Assembly (NCBI RefSeq): GCF_023156505.1
Contig: NZ_JALNMJ010000001.1
Coordinates: forward strand, 124,001-188,000
Direction: 5' to 3'
Length of the DNA: 64,000 nucleotides
DNA from: Roseibium sediminicola
Lineage (GTDB): Bacteria > Pseudomonadota > Alphaproteobacteria > Rhizobiales > Stappiaceae
Shown one piece after another: positions 27,375 to 36,335 of the stretch (positions within the stretch are counted from its first letter, which is position 1; the number at the start of each line of letters is the position of its first letter). The position numbers and the translations under genes are program-made. The notes under the pieces were generated by a model. It had not been told where the DNA came from. It worked only from the letters and a program-made list of their open reading frames with translations, and searched no databases.

Positions 27375-28100
27375 TTAACGCACGCGCCTGCGGGCATCGC
27401 GCAGGACCAGCGGCAGGATCGGCTTTGTCTGCTTTATCGACATGCCGGGCTTGATGCGCGGGTCGTAGAGCATGTTCAAAATGATCTGGTCGAACACGGT
27501 GAACCGGCTGTGCCGGGAGGAATCGTTAAAGACGGAATGAACGAGGTCTTCATCGTCGTTCATCGGCCCGAGGCCCTGCAGCAGTTCCTCCACCAGGCAG
27601 CGCTTGAACAGGAACTCGCCCTCGTCCGAGACAATCACAGCCGCCGAGCGCTTGATGCCGTTGCGCCCCGAAACGACACGAACGAGACACCGGCCGGGCA
27701 CGCGAGCGCGGTCGTTCTTGTAGATGTCCTTTTTCACCACTTGCTCATATTGCGCCCGGTCGACGACATAGACCTCGAAATTTGCGGCGGCGGGATCATT
27801 GGTGACGTCCGTGGTCAGGCCGCCGATGCGGGTGCCCATTTCCCGCACGAACCGGTGAACCGTGTGCTTGCGGTCCCGGGACGCGAGATTGTGGACATAG
27901 AACAGGACCGGGCGGGTGAACTTCTTGACCAGATAGGGGCGCCAGCTCCAGCTGCGGTATTCGAGCCCGAACACGGTTTTTTCAAACCCTTCCAGAAGTT
28001 CCTCGGTGGAAAAGGAGCCACTCGCGGCAAGGGCCGGCCGCGAGGTTACCGCGGCGGTCAACAGAAACAGGAAAACCAGGAAACACCGCATAAAAGTCAT
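27375..28100 (-). CDS. DUF2927 exported protein
   Basis: A 241-residue protein with a signal peptide (FLVFLFLLTAAVTSRPALA). Residues about 60-220 match DUF2927, a family common in Rhizobiales and Rhodobacterales: the conserved parts are VNDPAAANFEVYVV-like (here TNDPAAANFEVYVV), the CLV block (FKRCLVEELLQGLGPMND) and SVFNDSSRHSRFTVFDQIIL. Members are secreted and of unknown function; the glutamate in LVEELLQ followed by the aspartate-rich loop resembles a remnant of a zincin-type fold, but no HExxH is present. Monocistronic. Confidence 0.8.
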   Translation of the reverse strand: MTFMRCFLVFLFLLTAAVTSRPALAASGSFSTEELLEGFEKTVFGLEYRSWSWRPYLVKKFTRPVLFYVHNLASRDRKHTVHRFVREMGTRIGGLTTDVTNDPAAANFEVYVVDRAQYEQVVKKDIYKNDRARVPGRCLVRVVSGRNGIKRSAAVIVSDEGEFLFKRCLVEELLQGLGPMNDDEDLVHSVFNDSSRHSRFTVFDQIILNMLYDPRIKPGMSIKQTKPILPLVLRDARRRVR

Positions 28101-28357
28101 ATCGCTCTAAGCACCGTCTGCAACCATCTTGGCCCTAAAAATCATGGCCTGGGCAGGCGCCTGGCGGGAGTCTGATTTTGGCCGGGCGAGGATAGCCAAT
28201 GGACCGGGAAGAGGAAAGCCAAGAAACCGTTACCAAAGCGCAAATCGCGCCGCCGGATGAGCCAAGCATCGAAAAAACAATTCCTTAAACTTCGACTGTT
28301 ATAGCTGGAACATATTGCGAATGAAGGAAGCCTGCAGGGCTGGGGACGGGAGTAGGC

Positions 28358-29107
28358 ATGGCCGCGGTGAAAAGATCCTTTCGAGCGGAGAGCTTGATAC
28401 GTATGAATGCCGGGGCGAAGGAAGACCCCGCCTTTGCAGAGGAACGCCGTCACCAGGAAGTCATGGCAGAAATCGCTGGCCTGCGCTCCCTGATCAAGAA
28501 GGGCCCCGAACAGCAGGGCGCTCTTGACCCGGAAGCCATGAGCGAAAAGTTCATGGCGGAGTTCCGCAAGGAACTGTCCGAAGCCGCCAAGCTGAAGGTC
28601 GAACTGGACGCCATTTACGAAGCGATTGCCCAGACCAAGAAGGAAATCGCCACCCTGCACCAGACCACCGGTGCGGAAGGTGAAGACATGACCCGTGTCA
28701 CCAATGAGCTCGATGCGGTTGTCATCGGCACGGAAGGGGCCACGGAAACCATCCTGTCTGCCGCCGAATTCATTGACGAGACCGCCAACACCCTGTCGGC
28801 GCGCATCGACAAGGAAGACGCGGAACTTGCCGGCGACATTCAGGACAAGGTCATCCAGATCTTCGAGGCCTGTAACTTCCAGGATCTCACCGGCCAGCGC
28901 ATCACCAAGGTTGTCTCGACCCTGCGCTTCGTCGAGGACCGCATTATCCAGATGATGGACATCTGGGGCGGCATCGAGACCTTCAAGGACATCGAAGTCG
29001 AGCAGCGCGACCTGAAGGAAGGCGACGCGGCCCTGCTCAACGGTCCGGCGCTGGAAAGCGATGTCGATGTCGCGACCCAGGACGACATCGACGCCCTGTT
29101 CGCCTGA
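28358..29107 (+). CDS. cheZ: Protein phosphatase CheZ
   Basis: A 249-residue cytoplasmic chemotaxis protein that removes phosphate from CheY-P. The CheZ core helix contains FEACNFQDLTGQRI near residue 180, with the catalytic glutamine in DLTGQ. The C-terminal QDDIDALFA matches the CheY-binding tail. GGGAG six bases before the ATG supports the start. No other chemotaxis gene is near, so it is an orphan copy; in alphaproteobacteria such isolated cheZ genes still serve the main pathway. A strong terminator follows. Confidence 0.9.
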   Translation: MAAVKRSFRAESLIRMNAGAKEDPAFAEERRHQEVMAEIAGLRSLIKKGPEQQGALDPEAMSEKFMAEFRKELSEAAKLKVELDAIYEAIAQTKKEIATLHQTTGAEGEDMTRVTNELDAVVIGTEGATETILSAAEFIDETANTLSARIDKEDAELAGDIQDKVIQIFEACNFQDLTGQRITKVVSTLRFVEDRIIQMMDIWGGIETFKDIEVEQRDLKEGDAALLNGPALESDVDVATQDDIDALFA

Positions 29108-29134
29108 TCCTTCGCACTTCTGTTCCATTTCAAG

Positions 29135-29164
29135 AACCCGGCCGGTTGGCCGGGTTTTTTGTTT
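29135..29164 (+). terminator. Terminator after cheZ
   Basis: A perfect 9-bp stem (AACCCGGCC/GGCCGGGTT) with a 4-base loop is followed by a T-run on the plus strand, 28 bp after the cheZ stop. Confidence 0.88.
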
Positions 29165-29187
29165 TTGGGACCCCTTCACCCTTTCGA

Positions 29188-29319
29188 GCATCATCCCGGC
29201 CAAGCGCAGCGCGAGCCGGGATCGGGGAGCCACATGTCTTTGGTATTCAGTGGCTGACGTTCGTCAGGCTCGGGCTCCCCGGTCCCGGATCTCCGCTACG
29301 CTGCGTCCGAGATGACGAT
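29188..29319. repeat. Imperfect palindromic intergenic repeat, family A variant
   Basis: The left end begins TCATCCCGGCCAAGCGCAGC, the same as copy 1 at 3781, but the inner part differs: a GGGGAGCC/GGCTCCCC pair flanks the centre and the right end ends TCCGAGATGACGAT. It lies between the cheZ terminator and the glycosylase gene. Confidence 0.7.
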
Positions 29320-29447
29320 CGATAGGCTTGGGGGGACGAGATGCGGGTGGGGGGAGACTGCCTTGCGGACAAGGCGCGTTTAGGACTTGCCCTTGATGGA
29401 TGGACTCGCTACCAAGGCGAGAACAAAGAGTGAATATCGAGGTGGTC

Positions 29448-30131
29448 ATGGCAGACGAACAACCGGCGGCAAAGGTGGAGCGCGATCCGGACACCGGGTT
29501 GCTGATGGGAAGCGACGGCAAGGAGCGCTGCTGGTGGCACGGGGGCCTGGACGATTACCAGCGCTACCATGACACGGAATGGGGCTGGCCGGTGGATGAG
29601 GACCGGCGGCTGTTCGAGAAGATCTGCCTGGAAGGTTTCCAGTCGGGCCTCTCCTGGCTGACCATCCTGCGCAAACGGGACGCTTTCCGGGCAGCCTTTG
29701 CCAATTTCGAATTCGACAAGGTCGCCGAGTTCACCGAGGCCGATGTCGAACGCTGCCTTCAGGATGCCGGCATTGTCCGCCACCGCCGGAAGATCGAATC
29801 GACCATCAACAACGCCAGGCGGGCGCTGGACCTGCGCGCCGAATTCGGTTCGCTCGCGGCCTATTTCTGGTCCTTCGAGCCAAAGCCGGAAGACCGCCCG
29901 GCACGGATCGACTTCGCTACCGCGCGCACCCTCGGCAAGACGGCGGAAAGCACGGCCCTTTCCAAGGATCTGAAAAAACGCGGCTGGAGTTTCGTCGGCC
30001 CGACCACCGTCTATGCCTTCATGCAGTCCATGGGCATGGTCAACGACCACCTCGAAGGCTGCTGCTGCCGGAACGGTGTGGAAGCGGCCAGGGACACGTT
30101 TCGCAGACCTGAAAAACGCACTGGATCCTGA
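29448..30131 (+). CDS. tag: DNA-3-methyladenine glycosylase I
   Basis: A 227-residue base-excision repair enzyme that removes 3-methyladenine from alkylated DNA. The family's zinc ligands are visible: the cysteine of ERCWWHGG, the histidine of YHDTEWGWP, and H and C in NDHLEGCC near the C-terminus. FEKICLEGFQSGLSWLTILRKR is the conserved helix-hairpin-helix region. The ATG at 29448 is preferred because GAGGTGG precedes it; the open frame starts 16 codons earlier. Confidence 0.93.
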   Translation: MADEQPAAKVERDPDTGLLMGSDGKERCWWHGGLDDYQRYHDTEWGWPVDEDRRLFEKICLEGFQSGLSWLTILRKRDAFRAAFANFEFDKVAEFTEADVERCLQDAGIVRHRRKIESTINNARRALDLRAEFGSLAAYFWSFEPKPEDRPARIDFATARTLGKTAESTALSKDLKKRGWSFVGPTTVYAFMQSMGMVNDHLEGCCCRNGVEAARDTFRRPEKRTGS

Positions 30132-30137
30132 GCCGAC

Positions 30138-30824
30138 TTACCCGGCCTGGGACATCAGGGTCTCGTTGAAAATTTTCAGGTCGAATTCTTCTGAAAGAAG
30201 TTTGCGCAGCTTTTTCAACTTGGCGGAATTCGGCTGAATGTAGGACAGACGGACATAGTCCTGGGCCATCTTTCCCTGCTGCTCGAAACGGTAGCTCAAA
30301 AACCGTTTCCCGGGAACGATCGTGTAGGCATAGGGATCCCGGTAACGGATGTTTTCCATGGCGATTGCGAGCAAGGAAAAGCCGGTCCTTTCCCTGTTCT
30401 GGTACTGCCAGACATGCATGATCTCATGGGCAAGCAGGTCCAGGTCATCGACGTTTACGCGCGTCGGAAACCCTTCAGCGAAATCGGCTTTGTAGGAGCC
30501 TGTCTTGTAGTAGATGCGATTGTGGATCACCAACGCTTCGGGTTTGCTGCGCAGCGAAACCGCCGCCCTTTCCAACAGTTCCGATTTGGTGAGACCGTAG
30601 CTCTCAACGGATTTGGCTGATGCGTAATCCTCGGCAAGAGTGCTCTTGAGCTTGTCGTTTGTGTCTTGTGAGGACTTTCCGGGCGAATAGACTTCAATTT
30701 TGTTGGCGTTGAGCTGACCAGAATAGATCTTGGACGCGAAGTTTTTTTCATTGGCTGTCAACGCGCGGCAGCCTGAAAGAGCGAGCGCCAAGCACAGGAC
30801 GCCCAGCAGAAATTTGAATTGCAT
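30138..30824 (-). CDS. Lipoprotein with an HExxH motif
   Basis: A 228-residue protein with a lipoprotein signal (LLGVLCLALALSGC), so it should be attached to a membrane facing the periplasm. Residues about 132-138 read AHEIMHVWQ, the HExxH pattern of zinc metallopeptidases, placed after a long helix, and an acidic residue lies in the following helix region (ENIRYRDPYAYT). Similar motifs occur in DUF4157-like putative peptidases, but I did not recognise the full family. It is convergent with tag, and its stop is 6 bp from that of tag. Enzymatic activity is not proven by the motif alone. Confidence 0.7.
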   Translation of the reverse strand: MQFKFLLGVLCLALALSGCRALTANEKNFASKIYSGQLNANKIEVYSPGKSSQDTNDKLKSTLAEDYASAKSVESYGLTKSELLERAAVSLRSKPEALVIHNRIYYKTGSYKADFAEGFPTRVNVDDLDLLAHEIMHVWQYQNRERTGFSLLAIAMENIRYRDPYAYTIVPGKRFLSYRFEQQGKMAQDYVRLSYIQPNSAKLKKLRKLLSEEFDLKIFNETLMSQAG

Positions 30825-30966
30825 TGAAACAGCCCCACCAGAAAAGTCGTAATGACTTGACCTTAGAAAAGATAGGCGGGGACGTTCAATATAAAATTGT
30901 GCCGTTGAGGCAGGTCAATTCTCCCGATCCAATCCTGAGCGCGGACGGGCCCGTCTCCTGCGGATT

Positions 30967-31935
30967 TCACCCGCCGACCTTCGCCTTCAGCGGTGCGAAC
31001 AGGCGGTTTTCCTTCGAGAACACATAGTCCAGCGTTTCCACCGTGACCGTGTCTGCGCCTTCGTCGATCAGGAGCTGGGCACAGTCGGCGACGGCGTCCT
31101 TCGGGCAGAGCACGCTGACATGATGGGCGTCATCGCTGTCGGAAAAGCGTTGCAGGGCGCCAACCTTGCTGACGGACCGCAGCGCCTGGGTGCGGTTGTC
31201 GACGACGGCTTTCACCAGTTTGATATTGCGCGCGGCTTCTTCGGCGGCCACGCGGTCCAGGATGGCGCGGGCTGCTGTCAGCGCGGTTGCCGACCAGTCG
31301 GCATTGAGCGAGGCGACCAGATTGGCCTGGCTTTTCAGCATGACGCCGTCGGCCAGGATTTTCAGGTTGTTGGCCTGAAGCGTCGAGCCGGTGGTGGTGA
31401 TGTCGACGATGAGCTCCGCCGAGCCGGCCACGGGCGCGCCTTCGGTCGCCCCGGCGCTTTCCACGATGCGGTAATCGGCAATTCCGTTTGCGGCAAAGAA
31501 GGACCTGGTCAGATTGACATATTTGGTCGCGACCCGCAGGCGGCGGCCATGCCGGTTGCGGAAGTCGGAGGCGACATCGGAGAGGTCCGCCATCGTCTCA
31601 ACGTCGATCCAGGCCTTGGGCACGGCGACAACCACATCCGCCGGGCCAAAGCCGAGCGGTGTGACGATGTGCACGGTGCAGTCCGGGTCGCTGATATTCT
31701 CATGTACCAGGTCGAGACCGGTGATGCCGAAATGGACATCGCCGTCAGAGAGCGCCCGGGCAATTTCCGAAGCCGACAGGAACGCGATCTCGACATTCGG
31801 CAGCCCCTTGATGGCGCCGCGGTAGTTGCGCGCGCCACCCGGCTGCAGAACCTTGAGCCCGGCCTGGCCGAAAAAGTCACTGGTGTTTTCCTGAAGGCGG
31901 CCCTTGGACGGAATGGCGATAATCAGTTTGCTCAT
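30967..31935 (-). CDS. hisG: ATP phosphoribosyltransferase (catalytic subunit)
   Basis: A 322-residue enzyme for the first step of histidine synthesis, joining ATP and [23 protein letters not shown] is the N-terminal substrate-binding signature, [13 protein letters not shown] follows, and [20 protein letters not shown] carries the PRPP-binding motif. The ATG at 31935 overlaps the hisZ stop by 4 bp. At 322 residues it is longer than the short HisG (about 210-230) usually paired with HisZ, having an extra C-terminal part of about 90 residues. Confidence 0.92.
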   Translation of the reverse strand: MSKLIIAIPSKGRLQENTSDFFGQAGLKVLQPGGARNYRGAIKGLPNVEIAFLSASEIARALSDGDVHFGITGLDLVHENISDPDCTVHIVTPLGFGPADVVVAVPKAWIDVETMADLSDVASDFRNRHGRRLRVATKYVNLTRSFFAANGIADYRIVESAGATEGAPVAGSAELIVDITTTGSTLQANNLKILADGVMLKSQANLVASLNADWSATALTAARAILDRVAAEEAARNIKLVKAVVDNRTQALRSVSKVGALQRFSDSDDAHHVSVLCPKDAVADCAQLLIDEGADTVTVETLDYVFSKENRLFAPLKAKVGG

Positions 31936-33068
31936 GCGTCTACACTCGCTGCAATCCGGTCCAGCCACATGGAAAATCCGATGGCCGGGACATCCTGTTC
32001 CGCGCCCAGCAGCGTGACCAGCTTGTCATAGCGGCCGCCGCCGACCAGCGCGCCTTCGACCTTGGTGCTGGCGGCATGGATCTCGAAGACGAAGCCGGAA
32101 TAATAATCGAGGCGCCGGCCGAAGTCGGCGGCAAAACTCAGCCGGGACGGGTCAATGCCCTTGGCGGCGAGCGCGGAAAGCCGTTGCTCGAAGGCGGCGA
32201 GCGGCGTGTCGAGGCCGAGGCTGAAATCCCTGGCGAAATCGCGCAAGGCGCCGGGGGCGGCGGCACCGTCCGCCTTCAGCGACAGATAGGCGGTCAGCGT
32301 CTCGGCGGCCTTGTCATGGCCGCGCGCACCGCTGGCCAGAGCCGCCTGTTCCAGGAACCGGTCGGCGATTTCGCTCGGCGTGCGCCCGCCGACAGCGGAA
32401 ATGCCGGCAATCGACAGAAGGTCCTCGACAACGGCATGGGCGGCTTCCGGATCGGCGCCTTCAAGGGCCGACAGGAAACCGAGACGGACATCGCGGCTGT
32501 CATCCTCGGAGGCCGCGCTGCCGGCCATCCGGCCGATGGCGGCGTTCAACCGGTCGGTCTCGCCGAAGAGGTCGCGCAGGCGCCGGCGCCAGACGGTCGG
32601 CAAATCGAGCCCTTCCAGAATGGCGGCAAAGATCGTCTCGTCACCGATGCGGATCAGGCTGTCTTTCAGACCGAAGGTTTCCAGGGCCTTCACCGACAGC
32701 GCCAGAAGATCCGCGTCGGCTTCGGCCGTATCTGAGCGGCCGAGGCTCTCCGCGCCGAGCTGCGGGATCTCGCCAAGCCCGTCCTGCCGCTGGCGGAACA
32801 CCGGGCCGTTGTAGCAATAGGCAGCCGGCAGTTTCGCTTTCGCGTCCGCCAGGTGATGACGGCAGACCGGAATGGTGAAATCAGGCCGCAGGCACAGGTC
32901 GACACCGTCCGTGCCGCTGGTCAGGAACAGGCGGCGGCGGATGTCTTCGCCAGTGAGGTCCAGAAAGACATCGGCCGGCTGCAGGATCGGCGGACTGACG
33001 AGTGCGTGGCCGGCGGCTTCAAACAGCGCCAGCACCGCGTCGATCTTCGCCGGATCCAGTCCGTTCAT
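31932..33068 (-). CDS. hisZ: ATP phosphoribosyltransferase regulatory subunit HisZ
   Basis: A 378-residue HisRS-like protein lacking tRNA ligase function. Class II motifs 1 and 2 are recognisable but altered ([22 protein letters not shown] and [12 protein letters not shown]), and there is no C-terminal anticodon domain. It pairs with HisG as the histidine-sensing subunit. It lies between hisS and hisG on the same strand, overlapping hisG by 4 bp and starting about 20 bp past hisS. The ATG at 33068 is chosen because it precedes [16 protein letters not shown]; ATGs at 33083 and 33128 are possible. Confidence 0.88.
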   Translation of the reverse strand: MNGLDPAKIDAVLALFEAAGHALVSPPILQPADVFLDLTGEDIRRRLFLTSGTDGVDLCLRPDFTIPVCRHHLADAKAKLPAAYCYNGPVFRQRQDGLGEIPQLGAESLGRSDTAEADADLLALSVKALETFGLKDSLIRIGDETIFAAILEGLDLPTVWRRRLRDLFGETDRLNAAIGRMAGSAASEDDSRDVRLGFLSALEGADPEAAHAVVEDLLSIAGISAVGGRTPSEIADRFLEQAALASGARGHDKAAETLTAYLSLKADGAAAPGALRDFARDFSLGLDTPLAAFEQRLSALAAKGIDPSRLSFAADFGRRLDYYSGFVFEIHAASTKVEGALVGGGRYDKLVTLLGAEQDVPAIGFSMWLDRIAASVDA

Positions 33069-33087
33069 CTCAGCCGCTCCCATTTGC

Positions 33088-34554
33088 TCAGGCCTCGCTT
33101 GCCCTTTGGCGGTCGTCCGCCTGGCCATCCAGGATGGATTTTACGGTCGCAACCAGGTCGGTCTCTTTCACGGTGATCTGGGCCGGGCGGCTTGCGCGCC
33201 AGGTGATGTTGTCGGTGATCTCTTCCGACAGGCGCTTGCCCTCGATCAGGTCCTTGACCTGGATCTCGCCGGCCTCGCGCTCGTCCGAGCCCTGGATTAT
33301 GGCGACCGGACAATTGCGCCGGTCGGCATATTTCAGCTGGTTGCCGAATTTCTTCCAGTTACCCTGGTACATCTCGGCGCGGATGCCGGCCTGGCGCAGG
33401 TCCTGGACCATCTTCTGATACCGGCCGAGCGCGGCGACATCGCCGTCCATGACGGTGACCAGAACCGGGGCGACCACGTCGGCCTTGCCGAGCTTGCCGA
33501 GGTTCTTCAGCGCGGTCATCAGGCGGGAAACGCCGATGGAGAAACCGGTCGCCGGCACGTCGCGGCCGGTGAAGCGCTTGACGAGACCATCGTAACGCCC
33601 GCCGCCGCCGACGGACCCGAACTGGACGACGTCGCCCTTTTCGTTGGTGACATCAAACAGCAGCTCGGCTTCGAAGACGCAGCCGGTGTAATATTCGAGA
33701 CCACGCACGACGGACGGATCGATCTTGATGCGATCCTCGCCATAACCGCAGGCCTCGAAAATGCCGGCCATGGTATTGAGCTCGGTCATGCCCTCGTTTT
33801 CAAGGGATCCGGTTCCGGAGACGAAGCCGACGATCTGCTCGATCGCCGCAGCGTCCAGCTCAGCCCCCTTGGTAAAGTCGCCGCTCTCGTCCTTGCGGCC
33901 TGCGCCGAGCAGCAGTTTCACACCTTCGATACCGAACTTGTCCAGCTTGTCGATCGCGCGCAGCACCGTCAGGCGGCGCCCCTCATGCTCTTCGCCGCCG
34001 AGGCCGATCGCTTCCAAAACACCGTCGAGAACCTTGCGGTTGTTGACGCGGATGACATAGTCGCCACGCGGAATTCCGAGGGCTTCCATCGTATCGGCCA
34101 TCATCATGCACATTTCCGCATCCGCCTGGACGCCGGGGGCGCCGACCGTGTCGGCGTCGAACTGCATGAACTGGCGGAACCGGCCTGGGCCAGGCTTCTC
34201 GTTGCGGAACACCCAGCCGGCCCGGTAGGTGCGGTAGGGCAGCTGGATCTCGTTGATGTTTTCAGACACATGGCGGGCGAGCGGTGCGGTCAGGTCGTAG
34301 CGCAGGCTCATCCATTGCTCGTCTTCGTCCTGCACGGAAAACACCCCGGCATTCGGCCGGTCGGTGTCGGGCAGGAACTTGCCGAGGCAGTCGGTATATT
34401 CAAAGGCCGGGGTTTCGACCGGATCGAAGCCGTATTGCTCGTAGACACCGCGGATCTTGCCGATCATCTCGTCGGTGGCGCGGATGTCCTCGGCAGAGCG
34501 GTCAACAAAGCCGCGCGGCAGGCGGGCCTTCAGTTTGTTCGGTTTCTTGGCCAT
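33088..34554 (-). CDS. hisS: Histidyl-tRNA synthetase
   Basis: A 488-residue class II aminoacyl-tRNA synthetase that charges tRNA-His. Motif 2 is seen in [22 protein letters not shown] (core: [15 protein letters not shown]), and motif 3 in [15 protein letters not shown]. The histidine-specific segment around [15 protein letters not shown] is present, and the C-terminal 90 residues form the anticodon-binding domain. It is longer than E. coli HisRS (424) through insertions typical of alphaproteobacterial forms. It is first in a hisS-hisZ-hisG operon. Confidence 0.95.
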   Translation of the reverse strand: MAKKPNKLKARLPRGFVDRSAEDIRATDEMIGKIRGVYEQYGFDPVETPAFEYTDCLGKFLPDTDRPNAGVFSVQDEDEQWMSLRYDLTAPLARHVSENINEIQLPYRTYRAGWVFRNEKPGPGRFRQFMQFDADTVGAPGVQADAEMCMMMADTMEALGIPRGDYVIRVNNRKVLDGVLEAIGLGGEEHEGRRLTVLRAIDKLDKFGIEGVKLLLGAGRKDESGDFTKGAELDAAAIEQIVGFVSGTGSLENEGMTELNTMAGIFEACGYGEDRIKIDPSVVRGLEYYTGCVFEAELLFDVTNEKGDVVQFGSVGGGGRYDGLVKRFTGRDVPATGFSIGVSRLMTALKNLGKLGKADVVAPVLVTVMDGDVAALGRYQKMVQDLRQAGIRAEMYQGNWKKFGNQLKYADRRNCPVAIIQGSDEREAGEIQVKDLIEGKRLSEEITDNITWRASRPAQITVKETDLVATVKSILDGQADDRQRASEA

Positions 34555-34739
34555 GAAAATCTTAAGGTCGTGGTTCGGCGCCCTGAAAACGCAGGCGTCC
34601 AGCGTGGTGATGGTGCCGATGTCCTAGACGAAACAGGCCGCTAGGGCAAGGCAATGCACCAGGTTGACGGCTCGCACGGACATCGTTCACCGATCTTGTC
34701 CTGACTGAAGCGCTGATTTCTGATCTCGGTTCCTCCCAG

Positions 34740-34892
34740 TGTCACCCCGGCCGACCGCAGGGAGAGCCGGGGCCCACTCGTTTCCAGAGTGCTGACGGAC
34801 CCTGTTGCGCTTCCGGCAACACCGCCCTTGTTTCGACAAGCAGCCCTGCGAGTAGGCCCCGGATTCTGCGCTGTACTTGTCCGGGGTGACAC
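34740..34892. repeat. Imperfect palindromic intergenic repeat, family A copy 2 (inverted)
   Basis: The ends begin GTCACCCCGGCCGACC and end CTTGTCCGGGGTGACAC. The segment TTTCCAGAG beside the left end and CCCTGCGAG beside the right end are the reverse of the order in copies 1 and 3, so this copy lies in the opposite orientation. It occupies part of a 610-bp region upstream of the glycosyltransferase gene in which no gene was seen. Confidence 0.8.
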
Positions 34893-35165
34893 CCCGGTTG
34901 ACGATGGCTCTGGATCGTAAAAGCAGGCTTTCAAGCGCGAAAACGGGACATCGCCTTGTTTGCATCACAGTTCGGGTTAAAAGGCCTTTGATCAAGGCAG
35001 GGTCTGGCGAAAGCTGCGCCGGGGCAACGGGTGGGCGTTCCGACGGATTTCCGCTCTGTCTTTCCTTGTATTTAATCTCTATGGGACTATGGTCCGCGCC
35101 AATCGCGGGACACAGGGACCTGCCGGCGGGAAAAGGCCGGCAAAGACGGGCAGAACGGGTAGAAG

Positions 35166-36326
35166 ATGGACAGTGCGGTGCGCATGTCAGACGACAATGC
35201 CGGCGAAGGCGGAGCGGAGGCTCAAACGGGCGTAGCGGCGCAGGCCGCCGAGCTGAGCGTCATCCTGCCGAGCTTCAACGAAGCCGCCAACATCCCGATC
35301 CTCGTCAACCTGCTGCACACCGCGCTCGCCGGCATCGCCTGGGAAGCGATCGTTGTCGACGACAACTCGCCGGACGGCACCACCGATGTCGCCCGCAAGA
35401 TTGCGCTGATCGATCCGCGCATCCGTGTCATCCGCCGCATCGGCCGCCGGGGGCTCTCCGGCGCCTGTATCGAAGGCATCCTGGCGTCTTCCGCCCCCTT
35501 CGTGGCCGTGATGGACGCCGACCTGCAGCACGACGAGACCATGCTGCCGAAAATGCTGGCGGAGCTCAGGACCGGCGATGCCGATCTGGTGGTCGCCAGC
35601 CGCAAGGTGGATGGCGGTACTGTCGGCGAAGGGCTGTCGAAAATTCGCGCCTGGGGCTCCAACATTGCCAATTCGCTCGCCCAGAAGCTCTTGAACGTCA
35701 CCCTGGAAGACCCGATGAGCGGCTTCTTCATGGTGCGCCGGGAAAAGGCCGAGGCGCTGGCGCCGAAACTGTCGCCGCAGGGTTTCAAGATTCTTCTCGA
35801 TCTGGTCTCCAGCGCCAAGGGCTCGCTCCGGATCAGGGAACTGCCCTTCACCTTCCGCGAGCGCCAGCATGGCGAGAGCAAGCTCGACACACTGGTCACC
35901 TTCGACTATTTCGGGCTGCTGCTGGCGAAATATTTCGGCGACGTCATATCCGTGCGCTTCCTGATGTTCGGCCTCGTCGGCGCCAGCGGTCTCGTGGTGC
36001 ACCTGGTCGCGCTGCGCCTGTTCCTGCTCGGCGGGCTGGACTTCAACATGGGCCAGACGGCGGCGTCCTTTGTCGCCATGACCTCGAATTTCTTTCTGAA
36101 CAATCAGCTGACCTATCGCGACCGGCGCCTGCGCGGCGTTCAGGCGGTGATCGGCCTGTTGACCTTCTATGCCGTCTGTTCGGTCGGCGTGCTCGCCAAT
36201 GTCGGCGTCGCCAACCTGATCTATGCCGATCCCAGCTACTGGTGGTTCGCCGGCACGGCCGGGGCGATCATGGGCGCGGTCTGGAACTATGCCGCGAGCT
36301 CGGCGCTGACCTGGCGCAAGTCCTGA
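35166..36326 (+). CDS. Family 2 glycosyltransferase with GtrA-like membrane domain
   Basis: A 386-residue polyprenyl-phosphate sugar synthase-like protein. Residues about 25-250 form the GT2 domain: LSVILPSFNEAANIP, IVVDDNSPDGTTD, VMDADLQHDETM (catalytic DxD-like) and DPMSGFFMVRRE. Residues 255-380 form four membrane helices of the GtrA type (FLMFGLVGASGLVVHLVALR, MTSNFFLNNQLTYRDRR). This domain pair is usual in bacterial dolichyl-phosphate-mannose synthase-like enzymes that load a lipid carrier with sugar and help flip it. The next gene encodes a GT39/ArnT-like transferase that would use such a carrier. Confidence 0.9.
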   Translation: MDSAVRMSDDNAGEGGAEAQTGVAAQAAELSVILPSFNEAANIPILVNLLHTALAGIAWEAIVVDDNSPDGTTDVARKIALIDPRIRVIRRIGRRGLSGACIEGILASSAPFVAVMDADLQHDETMLPKMLAELRTGDADLVVASRKVDGGTVGEGLSKIRAWGSNIANSLAQKLLNVTLEDPMSGFFMVRREKAEALAPKLSPQGFKILLDLVSSAKGSLRIRELPFTFRERQHGESKLDTLVTFDYFGLLLAKYFGDVISVRFLMFGLVGASGLVVHLVALRLFLLGGLDFNMGQTAASFVAMTSNFFLNNQLTYRDRRLRGVQAVIGLLTFYAVCSVGVLANVGVANLIYADPSYWWFAGTAGAIMGAVWNYAASSALTWRKS

Positions 36327-36335
36327 AGGTCCGGC

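Noticed and set aside
32872..34644. 590-codon plus-strand frame across hisZ and hisS
   Set aside because: Antisense to strongly supported aminoacyl-tRNA synthetase genes; composition is typical of a shadow frame.
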